DNA of 35,421 bases, taken from Chloroflexota bacterium. GTDB taxonomy: Bacteria; Chloroflexota; Anaerolineae; Caldilineales; Caldilineaceae. The translations under genes were made by a program, and so were the position numbers. The DNA lies in the NCBI GenBank assembly GCA_003577005.1, contig QEUW01000031.1, forward strand, positions 1 through 35,421. The letters are read 5' to 3'. A model generated the notes under the pieces. It searched no databases and had not been told where the DNA came from. It saw only the letters and a program-made list of their open reading frames with translations. Below, in pieces: positions 7,907 to 17,900 of this stretch (its first letter is position 1; each line of letters opens with the position of its first letter).

Positions 7907-9247
7907 ATGGCTAAATCAGTTCGCGTCTTCATTAGCTCGACCTGGGAAGACTTACGACCCGAGCGAGAGGCGGTGGAGAAGGCGTTGCACCGCATGCAAA
8001 ATACCGCCTTCGCCGGCATGGAATACTTTGGCAGCCGGTCTGAGACCCCAAAGGAGCTCAGTCTGGCCGAAGTAGACCGCAGCGACGTCTACATCGGCAT
8101 CTTTGCCCATCGCTACGGCTCTGGCATCACCGAAGCCGAGTACCGGCGGGCAAGGCAGCGGGAGCTTCCCTGCCTGATCTACCGCAAAGACGAGAGTGTA
8201 CCTGTTGTGCCGGCTTATATGGAGCGGGATGCGGAAAAGGCTGCCAAACTGGAAGCGCTCAAGCAAGAACTCCAACAGCACCACACCGTCTCATCCTTTC
8301 ATAGCCCCGACCAGCTCGCCACCCAGGTCATCGCCGACTTGCACAATCATCTGGGCAGCTCGCCTACGGTGAGGCAGGCAGAGCCGCCTCCGCCTGCACC
8401 CAAATATCAGATCAACATCCAGGAGAGCCACGGTACCATCATTGGCGACGGGGCGCAGGTAACCCAGGTGTTTGGGGGATCGGGTGCAGTATCGAGCCGC
8501 CCTTCAGATAGGCCTCTCCCTCAGACCTCGGGACTTCGGCTGCAACACCTGGCCGATAACATCCGCCAGGACCTGGATTTGCTCAAGGACTACGAAGACG
8601 CCCTGCGCTATGAGGATGACCCCCGCCGGCGGGCGAGATACCGTCGAGAAATCGAGCAGTTGCGCGAGTCAGCAACCCGTTACCAGCAGGAGTACACCGA
8701 ACTGAGGGCGCAAACGAGCGGTGAACCATCCCCGGCGATGCAAGAGGTTGCGGATCAGTTGCAACAGATGGGAGCCAAATTGGATGCGCTCCTGGCCGGA
8801 CAGACTGTTTTACGTAACGACCTGGGCGCCCTGCGCCAGGTCATGCTGGCGCGTTTTGACGCCAACGAGCAGACTATCGTTGCGGCTGTGGTGGCGCAAC
8901 TTGATCGCAGCCAACTGGCGACAGTGCAGGCCGTGCTAGACGCAGTCGATGGGGACCGTTTTCCGGTGAATGAGGTGCAAGAGACGCTGGCGGTCGTGCA
9001 GCAGGTGCTGGCTGAGATCCGCCAGCGGGATATTTCATTGGGTGATCCAGTGATCGCCGGCGAGGTCGAACAACTGGTGGAAATAGTTGCAGCACCGCAC
9101 TTCGACGTGAAGCACAAACTCAAAATTGCAGCGCCGATCATCCCATTGGTTCTCTCCTACGAGGGCGAGGTGGAGCTTGGCAGCGGACTGAACCTGGCGG
9201 GCGTCTGGCAACGATTGCTGGCCAAAGTGCGTGGTGAGTCGTCCTGA
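7907..9247 (+). CDS. DUF4062 protein with RHIM-like motif and coiled coil; putative effector
   Basis: A 446-residue protein behind GAGGGAG. Residues 5-85 match DUF4062: VRVFISSTWEDL, PER at 18-20, MEYFGS at 38-43, SDVYIGIFAHRYG at 59-71, TEAEYRRA at 75-82. DUF4062 is a Rossmann-like domain seen at the N-terminus of many NLR-like and conflict proteins. It resembles TIR/SLOG-type nucleotide-processing folds, but its activity is unproven. A Pro-rich linker precedes the RHIM-like motif (Y167-F189, GTIIGDGAQVTQVF). A coiled coil at 212-268 is paralogous to that of the ATPase at 2034-3758. The rest (about 275-446) is helical and ends with a hydrophobic segment (KLKIAAPIIPLVLSYEGEV). It is the best effector candidate of the cluster; this is inference from context. 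The gap before it (7783-7906) may hold a promoter, but none is clear. Confidence 0.88.
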   Translation: MAKSVRVFISSTWEDLRPEREAVEKALHRMQNTAFAGMEYFGSRSETPKELSLAEVDRSDVYIGIFAHRYGSGITEAEYRRARQRELPCLIYRKDESVPVVPAYMERDAEKAAKLEALKQELQQHHTVSSFHSPDQLATQVIADLHNHLGSSPTVRQAEPPPPAPKYQINIQESHGTIIGDGAQVTQVFGGSGAVSSRPSDRPLPQTSGLRLQHLADNIRQDLDLLKDYEDALRYEDDPRRRARYRREIEQLRESATRYQQEYTELRAQTSGEPSPAMQEVADQLQQMGAKLDALLAGQTVLRNDLGALRQVMLARFDANEQTIVAAVVAQLDRSQLATVQAVLDAVDGDRFPVNEVQETLAVVQQVLAEIRQRDISLGDPVIAGEVEQLVEIVAAPHFDVKHKLKIAAPIIPLVLSYEGEVELGSGLNLAGVWQRLLAKVRGESS

Positions 9248-9253
9248 AGGAAA

Positions 9254-10699
9254 ATGCAGCCTACACCTTTGCATGAGCAGGAGCCGGATTATCTGGTTGA
9301 ATATCTGCATCTGGCAACCGGGGTTACCCCGGCCCAAGCGATCGCCCGTTGGACCAAAGCCTTCGAGTCGGCCCGCACGGCCTGGCAATTGTCGCACTGC
9401 CGGCGCCTGCTGCGTGAAGCCAAAGGCTGGAGCCAGGCCGATGACCTCGCACGGGCGCAGATTCTCACCAGCGAAGGGCTTTTGCAGCAACAAATAGGTG
9501 AGTCGGCCGAAGCAGAACGACGCCATCAACAGGCGTTGCGCTGCGCACATGCAGCAGGGTATACCCAGGGCATCGTCCGTTCCCTGAATAACCTGGCGTT
9601 GCTCTATCTGGAGATGGATAACCTGAGCCGTGCTGCTGAGTATGCCGAGGCCAGCCTGAATTTGGCCCGCCAGATCGGCAGCGAGATCGATATCGTCCAC
9701 GCATTGGGCAATTTAGGCATCGTCCATCGGCGCCGTGGGGCGTGGGCAGAAGCCGTCGATTGTTTTGATGAATGCCTTACTCTATTCCGCAAGCAAGGTG
9801 ATCGCCATAACGAAGGGCGCACGCTGAACAATCTTGGCAACCTCTATCGCGCACAGAACCAGCTTGCGGAAGCCCTGGTCTGCTATGAGCAGGACCTGGC
9901 CATCTGCCGTGAGCTTCAAGATCGTCATGGCGAAGCCCAGGCGCTAAATAATCTGGGCCTGGTCCAGTATACGCTCCGCCGGTGGGATCAGGCCATCGCC
10001 TCGTATCAGGAGAGTCTATCCCTGCTACAAACGCTGAACGACGCAGAGAGCCAGCGCCTCGTGTTAAATAATCTGGCTATGGTCTACGATGATCTTGATC
10101 GCTGGGCCGAGGCGCTCTCCTGTTACGAAAGTGCTCTGCTCCTCTGTCGAGCGTTGGGCCAGCGCCAGGAAGAGGCTCAGTTGCTAAACAACATGGCCGT
10201 TACCTACCGCAAGAGGGGACAATGGACAGAGGCCCGCCGCTGTCTGGATGAAAGCCTGGTGTTGCGCCGTTCTCTCGGTGATCGTATAGGCGAGGCGGTC
10301 GTTCTGCTCAACCACTCTGTTTTGGCCTACGCTCAGGCTTTGCAGGATGGCTTGACCACCGAGAACGTCAGCGAGGTGCTGAGGCTGGCGCAAGAAGCCT
10401 GGGCCGTCGCCGACGAGGCTGGGGCCGATGAGGAGCGGATGAAGTTGGCCCAACTCTGTGCCGATCTGGCCACAAACGTGCCGGCGTTAGCAGGCCAAGT
10501 GTCTGATTACCTGGCTGCCGCCTTTCGCTATGCAGCTCGCGTTGGCCAACAAGCGCTGACCGATGTAGAGGCACACCTAGATCGGATCGTTCAACACTGG
10601 AAGGCACAGCGACGTGAAGACGAAGCACAAGCTTTGATTGCTCACCTAGAAGCAAGCAGGGCCAAGAATATAGAGAAGTCACACCTGTGTGAGCAGTGA
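9254..10699 (+). CDS. TPR-repeat protein 1 of 4 in a tandem array
   Basis: A 481-residue protein; AAGGA sits just before the ATG, and the gap to the DUF4062 gene is 6 bases. Residues 12-57 form an N-terminal helical domain (DYLVEYLHL … WTKAFESARTAWQ … CRRLLREAK) that recurs in the next three genes. Residues about 65-355 hold seven or eight 40-residue TPRs with the consensus LNNLG at each repeat start, followed by a helical C-terminal region. Long TPR arrays of this kind act as sensor or scaffold modules in NLR-like systems; the partner is unknown. The stop overlaps the GTG of the next gene (GTGA), so the two are probably translationally coupled. Confidence 0.92.
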   Translation: MQPTPLHEQEPDYLVEYLHLATGVTPAQAIARWTKAFESARTAWQLSHCRRLLREAKGWSQADDLARAQILTSEGLLQQQIGESAEAERRHQQALRCAHAAGYTQGIVRSLNNLALLYLEMDNLSRAAEYAEASLNLARQIGSEIDIVHALGNLGIVHRRRGAWAEAVDCFDECLTLFRKQGDRHNEGRTLNNLGNLYRAQNQLAEALVCYEQDLAICRELQDRHGEAQALNNLGLVQYTLRRWDQAIASYQESLSLLQTLNDAESQRLVLNNLAMVYDDLDRWAEALSCYESALLLCRALGQRQEEAQLLNNMAVTYRKRGQWTEARRCLDESLVLRRSLGDRIGEAVVLLNHSVLAYAQALQDGLTTENVSEVLRLAQEAWAVADEAGADEERMKLAQLCADLATNVPALAGQVSDYLAAAFRYAARVGQQALTDVEAHLDRIVQHWKAQRREDEAQALIAHLEASRAKNIEKSHLCEQ

Positions 10700-11847
10700 G
10701 TCGATTTGGGTTTACAAGTCCATCCCTGAGCGTTACGCACGTGACAGCAGTGGACACCAAACAGCTTACCTATCTGAGTGAAACCCTGCGCCTGCAAATG
10801 GAACAGGACCCCGAGGCTGGTTTCTACCAGTGGACGCAACTGCTCGACCAGGCGATGGGCGTGTCTGACTACGGTGCGGCTCAGTTCTTGCTTGCAAGTA
10901 TGAAGCAGATTCTCGCCGGGGATGACCGAACGCCATCCCCGATGACGCTCTTCTTGATCCGGACGACCGAGGGCAGCATGTGGGCGAGAATGGGCCAGTG
11001 GGCGGAGTCATCGGCCGCCTATCAACGTGCGCTGGAACTGGCCCGCAGTGATGGCAATGCTGAAGATGAGGCGTGGGCGCTATCCGATCTGGGCAATGTC
11101 TATTACCTCTCAGGCCAGTATGAACTGGCGCAGACCTGCTATCAACAGGCTTTGGCAGTGTACCGGCAAACGGGAGTGCTACGCCAGCAGGCGCGGGTGC
11201 TGGCCAATTTGGGTAGTGTGTATCGAGATAGCGGGCAATTAGATGAAGCCCGGGCCTGTTACGAAGAGGCCTTGCAGAGCCAACAAAATCAGCCGGATGT
11301 GGCGGCAGTGGCGCTGGTCAACCTGGCCAGCGTGCTCCAGGCCCAGGGGCATGGGCAGCAGGCAGCGGGGATGTACCAGGAGGCGTTCAACCTGTTTGCA
11401 GAGTTGGGCGATACGCACGGCCAGGCTCAGGTGCTGGGCAACCTCGGGACGCTCTACCTCGACAGCGGGGATGTCGAACAGGCTGTGGACTGCTTTCTGC
11501 AAGATCTGGAACTACACCAACAGGTGGGAGATCACGCGGGTCAGGCACAGACATTGAACAACCTGGCCATTGCCTACCGGCGGCAGGGGCGCACCGACGA
11601 GGCCCTTACCTGCTACGAGCACAGCTTGTTCCTGCGCCGCCAACTAGCAGATCGGCATGGCGAGCTCACCACCTTGCTCAACATGAGTGTCCTGTATGAG
11701 GAACGGGGCGACCTGGATGCGGCGCTAGATTGTCTGTCTCAAGGGCGGTTGCCAGCCCAAGAGACGGAGGACAGCGAACGCTTGCAGGAGATCGAACAAC
11801 GTATTGCAGAGCTGACTGACCTTCAGGCTGTCTCTGAAGGTCAGTAG
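10696..11847 (+). CDS. TPR-repeat protein 2 of 4
   Basis: A 383-residue protein starting with a GTG that overlaps the previous stop (GTGA). An in-frame GTG at 10741 is an alternative start, giving a shorter N-terminus that begins nearer the conserved domain. Residues about 23-70 are a divergent copy of the array's N-terminal domain (LTYLSETLRL … GFYQWTQLLDQAM … FLLASMKQI). About seven TPRs follow (95-370), including ALSDLGNVYYLSGQYELAQ and VLANLGSVYRDSGQLDEAR. It lacks the extra C-terminal helices of its neighbours and is the shortest member. It is expected to be a soluble adaptor or sensor. Confidence 0.9.
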   Translation: MSRFGFTSPSLSVTHVTAVDTKQLTYLSETLRLQMEQDPEAGFYQWTQLLDQAMGVSDYGAAQFLLASMKQILAGDDRTPSPMTLFLIRTTEGSMWARMGQWAESSAAYQRALELARSDGNAEDEAWALSDLGNVYYLSGQYELAQTCYQQALAVYRQTGVLRQQARVLANLGSVYRDSGQLDEARACYEEALQSQQNQPDVAAVALVNLASVLQAQGHGQQAAGMYQEAFNLFAELGDTHGQAQVLGNLGTLYLDSGDVEQAVDCFLQDLELHQQVGDHAGQAQTLNNLAIAYRRQGRTDEALTCYEHSLFLRRQLADRHGELTTLLNMSVLYEERGDLDAALDCLSQGRLPAQETEDSERLQEIEQRIAELTDLQAVSEGQ

Positions 11848-11851
11848 CATT

Positions 11852-13210
11852 ATGGAAAACCTTGCATCCGAACTAGATTTTCTACTAGAGTACGTGCGTC
11901 TGGCTGATGCCGGGGAGGGGCTGGCGTGCTGGCTGAAGGAGTATGAGGCGGCCCGCCAGGACTGGCAGGTTGACCGCTGTCAACGGTTATGGAGCTTCGT
12001 CGCCGCGCAGCCGCTTGACCTGTTGACCGCTGCTCGCATCCGCATGATGCGGGCGCTGTTCTGGGTGGACCAGGGCAAGTGGGTAGAGGCAGAGCGGGAA
12101 TATCACCATGTACTATCCGTATTCGAGCGAGAAAAAGATTGGCGCAACGCCGGCTATGCGTTGAACAACCTGGGCGATCTGTTGCTCAAGCAGGGGCAAT
12201 GGTCAGAGGCCCTCTTTGCATTCAAACGTTCGGCAGAGGTCGCTCGGCGGATTGGTGATGAAATCACGCTTGGACATGCGCTAAGCAATATCGCCGCCGT
12301 GCATGAAATGAGGGGTGAGCATGACGCTGCCTTGCGCGGGTACGAAGATGCTCTGGCCATCGCCCGCCGTTTGCAGGATCGGGTAGGGGAAGAACGAGCG
12401 CTCTCCAACTTGGGCACGATGTACCGGCGCATGAATCGGCTCCAGCAAGCCATCGAATGTTACGAAGCCAGTATCCACATCTGCCAGGAACAGAACGACC
12501 AGCGAGGGCTTGCGCTGTCGTTGGTGAATCTGGGCGTTGCCCAATACTACCAGGGAGAATTGGATACTGCGGAAGCGACCCTAACCCAAGCGCTCAGTGA
12601 ATTACAGATTATTGGAGATCTGGCTCATGTTGGGGCCGTGTTGAACAATCTGGGATTGGTTCAGCGCAAACGAGGTAATCTCGATGGGGCCAGGCAGCTG
12701 TTTGAAGAAAGTCGGTCCATTGCCCACAACATGAACGACAAGTGGGGTGAAAGCCATGCGTTGAGCAATCTGGGTAATCTCTACAAAGTTCAAGGTAACT
12801 TTGCCCAGGCCCTCGTCTGCCATCAGAGGGATGTCGTCCTATGCCAGGAGTTAGGCGACAAGCAGGGTCTGGCCACGGCGTTTCTCAATTGCGCACTTAT
12901 CTATGCTGAACAAGGAGATTGGGAAACGGCACGGCGGCACGGCAAGCAGGCCTGGCAGCTTGCGTTGACGGAACAATACAACACCCTGCACGCTCGCCTG
13001 AGTCTGCTCTGGATGCGAGATGCGCTAGCGCATAAAGAAGATAAGGTTGCCTTGGAACACTGGCGCGAGGCCCAGGAAGCGGCCGATCGGGCCGGTAAGG
13101 CCGAGCGAGCGTTGGTCGAAGCGGAAGCGAGGCGTCAGATTGAGCGTCTGCCACTTCATCGCCGCTGGAAGCTCAAAAGGTGGACCATCCGGCCTGGAGA
13201 GTCAGCATGA
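11852..13210 (+). CDS. TPR-repeat protein 3 of 4
   Basis: A 452-residue protein starting four bases after the preceding stop, with GAAGGTC upstream. Residues 9-52 carry the shared N-terminal domain (DFLLEYVRL … WLKEYEAARQDWQVDRCQRL). About eight TPRs occupy residues 65-370 (e.g. ALNNLGDLLLKQGQWSEAL, VLNNLGLVQRKRGNLDGAR). The end is helical and strongly basic (HRRWKLKRWTIRPG). The TGA overlaps the ATG of the next gene as ATGA, so the array is coupled. Like the other array members it has no catalytic domain; a recognition or scaffold role is inferred. Confidence 0.91.
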   Translation: MENLASELDFLLEYVRLADAGEGLACWLKEYEAARQDWQVDRCQRLWSFVAAQPLDLLTAARIRMMRALFWVDQGKWVEAEREYHHVLSVFEREKDWRNAGYALNNLGDLLLKQGQWSEALFAFKRSAEVARRIGDEITLGHALSNIAAVHEMRGEHDAALRGYEDALAIARRLQDRVGEERALSNLGTMYRRMNRLQQAIECYEASIHICQEQNDQRGLALSLVNLGVAQYYQGELDTAEATLTQALSELQIIGDLAHVGAVLNNLGLVQRKRGNLDGARQLFEESRSIAHNMNDKWGESHALSNLGNLYKVQGNFAQALVCHQRDVVLCQELGDKQGLATAFLNCALIYAEQGDWETARRHGKQAWQLALTEQYNTLHARLSLLWMRDALAHKEDKVALEHWREAQEAADRAGKAERALVEAEARRQIERLPLHRRWKLKRWTIRPGESA

Positions 13211-14883
13211 GCGACAATGTGACGATCCCCCGTTCCAGAACCGATTACCTGGCCGCCTACCTGGGCCTGTCCTGGCAGGCTGACCTGGATGCCGGCCTGC
13301 GCACCTGGCTGGAGGCGTTCCAGGAGGCGCTGGACAACTGGCAAGATGACGTCTGCCAGCGACTGCTGCGCGAGATCAAACAGGCGCCGCTCACGCCGGA
13401 GGTGGAAGGGCTGGTGCGCTATGTCGAGGGGCGGTGGGCCGAACAACGCGGGGATCTGGAGCACGCCGTGCGCGCTTACCAGGCCAGCCTGGAGTTGAAC
13501 CGTGAGGCCGAAGCTGTGCTGCGGATGGCCCAGGTGCTGGGCGATCTGGGGCTGGCGCACCAGGCGCTGGGGCAGCTCAGCGAGGCCGAAGAGAGCCTGC
13601 GCTCGGCGCTGGCGATCTACCGGGCTGCCGCCGAGACCGGCGCCATCTTCGAGGTTCTCAACGACCTAAGCTCAGTGCTGACCAGCCAGGGGAACTGGTC
13701 AGAGGCGCGTGTCTGTCTGGATGACGCCCTGGACAGAGCGGCAGGTGCCACGGACCGGGCCATCACCCTGGCCAACCTGGGCGTCTGGTATCAGGCGCAG
13801 GGCAGGTCCACCGAAGCGGAGCAGCATTTTCAACACGCGCTGGAGATCTTCCGCGCAGCCGGCGCTCAGCCGAACATGGCGAGCGTGCTCAACAACCTGG
13901 GGGCGCTGGCTCTGGACCAGCGCCGCCCTGAGGAAGCGACAACGCACCTGACCGAAGCGCTTGCCATCTACCAGTCCCTGGGAGATTGGCCCAACATGGT
14001 GCGCATGGTGGGCAACCTGGCCCTGTTGGCCCAGGAAAGCGGCAACGCAGAGGGGGCGCTGCGTCACTATACGGAAGCCATCGAGAGCGTTGGGGATCTG
14101 GCGGATGCGCGCACCATCGCCATCCTCTACAACCACCGTGCCCTGCTCCACGCCGATGCTTTGGCGTGGGAGGCTGCCGCGGCTGACCTGGAACAGAGCT
14201 TGAACCATCTGGCGCAAAGTGGCGACCAGCCGACCTGGGCTGATGTGCTCAACAATCTGGGCACGGCCCATCGTCACCTGGGTCGGCTCGACGAGTCCCT
14301 CGCCTGCTATGAGCAGGCATTGGCCCTGGCCGAGCAGTTGGAAGACCGGCGGCGGACCGGCGAGATCACCGGCAATCTGGGACACCTGTACGATCTGCAG
14401 GATAACCCTGATGGCGCCTTAGCTTGCTATCAAACATCCTGCTCACTTGCCCAGCAGATCGGAGATCCTGTGATGGAGGCCGTTGCCCTGCTCGGTCTTT
14501 GTAGTATTGCCTGGCAGCAAGGCGACCTGGCAATGCTGGAGCCGCTGCTCGACCAGGCGTGGCAGTTGGGCGAGACCACCGATCAGCCCGATGTGCTCGC
14601 CCGCGTGGGCTGGTTGCGCGGGGATATGGCATTGCTGAAGGAGAATGCGGCGCAAACCTTTCAACACTATGCCCAGGCTGCGGTTCACGCTGCCAGGGCG
14701 GGCGAGTCACTCTTGGTGGCGACTCTGGAGCGAATAGATATGCACTGTGATATTCTGGCGGACAGTGACCGAGATGGCGAGTTAGCCGCTGCCGGCCAGA
14801 TTCTGCGGCGAACGTGGGCTGAGACTGGTCTACTGGATGAATATCCGGAATTGCATGCGTACCTGGACCGGTATGACCCTTGA
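13207..14883 (+). CDS. TPR-repeat protein 4 of 4
   Basis: The chosen ATG at 13207 overlaps the previous stop (ATGA) and gives 558 residues. An in-frame ATG at 13180 adds nine residues but lies deep inside the upstream gene. Residues about 13-58 repeat the array's N-terminal domain (DYLAAYLGL … WLEAFQEALDNWQDDVCQRL). Nine or ten TPRs run from about 65 to 520 (e.g. VLNNLGALALDQRRPEEAT, VLNNLGTAHRHLGRLDESL). Codon use is more G+C-rich than in the preceding TPR gene. It is the longest member of the array and sits just before the NACHT gene (45-base gap). Confidence 0.9.
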   Translation: MSDNVTIPRSRTDYLAAYLGLSWQADLDAGLRTWLEAFQEALDNWQDDVCQRLLREIKQAPLTPEVEGLVRYVEGRWAEQRGDLEHAVRAYQASLELNREAEAVLRMAQVLGDLGLAHQALGQLSEAEESLRSALAIYRAAAETGAIFEVLNDLSSVLTSQGNWSEARVCLDDALDRAAGATDRAITLANLGVWYQAQGRSTEAEQHFQHALEIFRAAGAQPNMASVLNNLGALALDQRRPEEATTHLTEALAIYQSLGDWPNMVRMVGNLALLAQESGNAEGALRHYTEAIESVGDLADARTIAILYNHRALLHADALAWEAAAADLEQSLNHLAQSGDQPTWADVLNNLGTAHRHLGRLDESLACYEQALALAEQLEDRRRTGEITGNLGHLYDLQDNPDGALACYQTSCSLAQQIGDPVMEAVALLGLCSIAWQQGDLAMLEPLLDQAWQLGETTDQPDVLARVGWLRGDMALLKENAAQTFQHYAQAAVHAARAGESLLVATLERIDMHCDILADSDRDGELAAAGQILRRTWAETGLLDEYPELHAYLDRYDP

Positions 14884-14928
14884 CGCTCATTGTTGCGCCA
14901 CTGGTCCGGCCGTCGATGATAGGAGCCG

Positions 14929-17900
14929 ATGATAGGAAAGGCAATGAAGAGTCCCCCTCTCGATGATTTTCTGCACAACCTGGCTACGAGCCTGACCGAG
15001 ACTTTATTCGAGACGGGCGCAAACCGCGCTCGGCTTGCCGCCTTGGGCGCTGAAGAGGCGCGCATTGTGCGCGCCGGCTATGTGGCCGGCTTTCAGGCGT
15101 TGCTGGCAACGGCCGGCGCCGGGCTCCCGGACGAACAACGCCCTTTGCTCGACGAAATTTTCCACAACTTTGTGGCGCAGCCGCAAGTGGCTGGCGCCCT
15201 GGCGGCTATGGCCCTGGCCGGTGCGCCGCCCGACCTGGCTGCATTGGCGGCACAGTTCGAAAGCCTGGCGTTCGACCGTTCGGAGTTGGCCATTGATTTC
15301 TATCAGGCGCTGGTTGCGTTCCAGGGCGGGCTGGCGGAAACGGTGGTGGCGGAAGCAAGACGACCAGGCGCCCCACCGTTCACACACGTGAGCTTGGGGC
15401 GTGTGCTCACCCTCCAGACGCTGCTGCATGACCCGGTTCGGCAGCTGGACGAGATCAGCGAACGCCTGCGCCGTCTGGAGAGTCAGGGTGGTCAGACTGT
15501 CTACAACATTATTGTGGAACAGGCCACCGGCCTGGCCATTGGCGACCAGGCCACAGTCCACCAGACGTTGCCCGCGGATGTGCAGTCCCTGCTGGCGCAG
15601 ACGCTCGATCTGCTGCGCCGTCTGTCTACACGCGCTGAGGCGCCTGCGTTCACGGCGGCCGATCTGCGCCTCTACCTGGATAATCTGATTGAACTGTGCA
15701 GCAGCGTTGACCTGCGCGGCACAGGCGGCCCTGAGGAGATCGAACGTCTTCCCCTGGAGCGCATTTATGTGGCGCTCCAGGCAGATCCCTCGAACGCCGC
15801 CGAGCGCTCGGCCAACCGGCAGCAATTGCTGGCCGATGTGGAGGAGGCGCTGGCGCTGGGCGAATTCGACGAACGGGCAAAGCAGCAGGTCTGGCGCCAG
15901 ATTGTGGCCGGCCGCGACCCTATCGGGTTGACCCTGGCCTTGCGCAACCGGCAAGCAGGGGATGTGGACGATTATCTGGCGCACCGCGCCCAACGCATTG
16001 ACCTGGGGGAGCTGGTGGCGCGTGAACGCTGGGCGGTGCTGCTCGGCGACCCTGGCGCCGGCAAGACCACGCTGGTGCGCTGGCTGACTCTGCAGTTTGC
16101 ACGCGCCGTGCAAGCCGGCGCGGAGATGGTGCAGGTCGCAGCAGAACAGGTACGGGCCGACCAGGAAGAGAAAGGCGAGGCCCTCCTGACGCTGGGACCG
16201 GCGCGGCTGCCGGTGGTGTTGCGGCTGGCCGACTATGAGCGGGCGCGCTGGCGCGATGGGGACGACAGCGGCCTCACGCTCTTTGAGTATCTGGGCCGGC
16301 AGCCCTGGCTTGGCCGCGCCCTCCATCCCGATCCAAAGACCAGCCAGGCCCTGGCGCATCACTACATTCACCAACAGCAGAGCCTGATTCTGCTGGATGG
16401 TCTCGATGAGATTGTCGACCGTGACCACCGGGGCCGGGTGGTGGACGCCATCCACCACTTCATCCACACCTGGGTGCGCGAGCCCCAGAGCGGTCTCTGC
16501 GCCGTCGACAAGGATTTTGCGCCCTGGCAGCAACGGGAAGAAGAGGAACCACGCACAAGCGGCGGCAACCAATTATTGGTCACCAGCCGCCCCATCGGCT
16601 ACTATATGGCCCCGTTGGCGGCCACCCTTTCCCACTACACCGTGGAAGAGATGAGCGACGGCGCCATCCGCCGCTTCTGTGCGGCGTGGACGCGGGCTGT
16701 CCATGAGCAGAGCGGACGCGGCGACCCCGAAAAGGACGCCCGGCGGATGCAGGCGGCGCTGCTCGAAGAGGGGGGCGCCAGTCTGCGCGAACTGGCCGCC
16801 AACCCGCTGCTGCTCACCATCCTGGCCGGTCTCTATTACACCCTCAAAGGGCGTTTGCCTGAGCGCCGCATCCAACTCTATGACGAGGCCGTCAAGGCGG
16901 TAGTGCGCCAGCGCCATGACCGCTGGCAGGCATTAGGGCTCAGGGACATCGCTTTCCGCTATGCCATGGGTTACGTGGCAGCGCGCCTGCACGCCAACGC
17001 TGAACACCCCAACAGCCTGGTGGATGAGGCCCGCGTGCAGGCGTGGTTGGAGGACGCGCTCGAGGAATACCAGGGGCGTTACACACCCAACCTGGCCGAG
17101 CAGGCCGCGGCGCTGTTACAGAGCAGCCGCGACCTAGGTGGCTTTTTGTTGGAGCGCGGGGACGGGGTCTATGGCTTTATCCACCGCACCTTTCAGGAGT
17201 ATTTTGCCGCCCTCTACCTGGCCTGGAACCGGCGCACGGTGGCCCAAGAAGTGTGCGCACGGCTGGACGAGCCAGTCTGGCAGGTGGTTCTCGTGTTGGC
17301 CGTGGCCCAGACGGGTCTCCACTACCGCCACGCCCTGCCCGGCTTGCTCCAGGCTGTCATGGATGCGCCCGAGCCGGCGCCGGCGCTGCTGCCGCGCAAC
17401 GCCCTCTTTCTGGTTGAGTGTCTGCCCGAACTGGAGCCAGCCGCAGTTGCCCAACAATCCGTGGCCGAGGCCGCCCGGCGGCTGCTCGCCGCCTATGCCG
17501 ACCAGGGCTGGCCGCCCGCTGAGCACACACAGCGGCCAGAACCCTTGCGCCAGGCGATTGAACAGGCGTGGCGTCGCCTGCGCGAGCAGCCGAGCGCCCG
17601 CCAGGCCGCAACCGAAGCCCTGACCGGCGCGGACCCGGCCCGGCGGCTGGCTGCGGCTGAACTGATCCTGGAAACGGGGTGGACCCATCCTGAGTTGGTG
17701 GCGCCCCTGCTCTATGCAGCCCGCACCTACGCCGAACCGGTGGCCACTGTGCGCGAGGCGTTGTTGCGCCACCATCGCCGCTATCCGGCCGCCTTTACCC
17801 CTGCGCTGTTGCCCCTGCGTGCGCTCCTGGCCGACCCGGCGCAGGCCGCCCAACTGTGGGCGCAGCCCGCTTGGCGCGCCATCCTCCAGGCGATCTACCT

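Noticed and set aside
15004..16572. 522-residue minus-strand open frame
   Set aside because: Antisense shadow of the NACHT gene in G+C-rich DNA; no recognisable domain, and the + strand frame has clear NACHT motifs.
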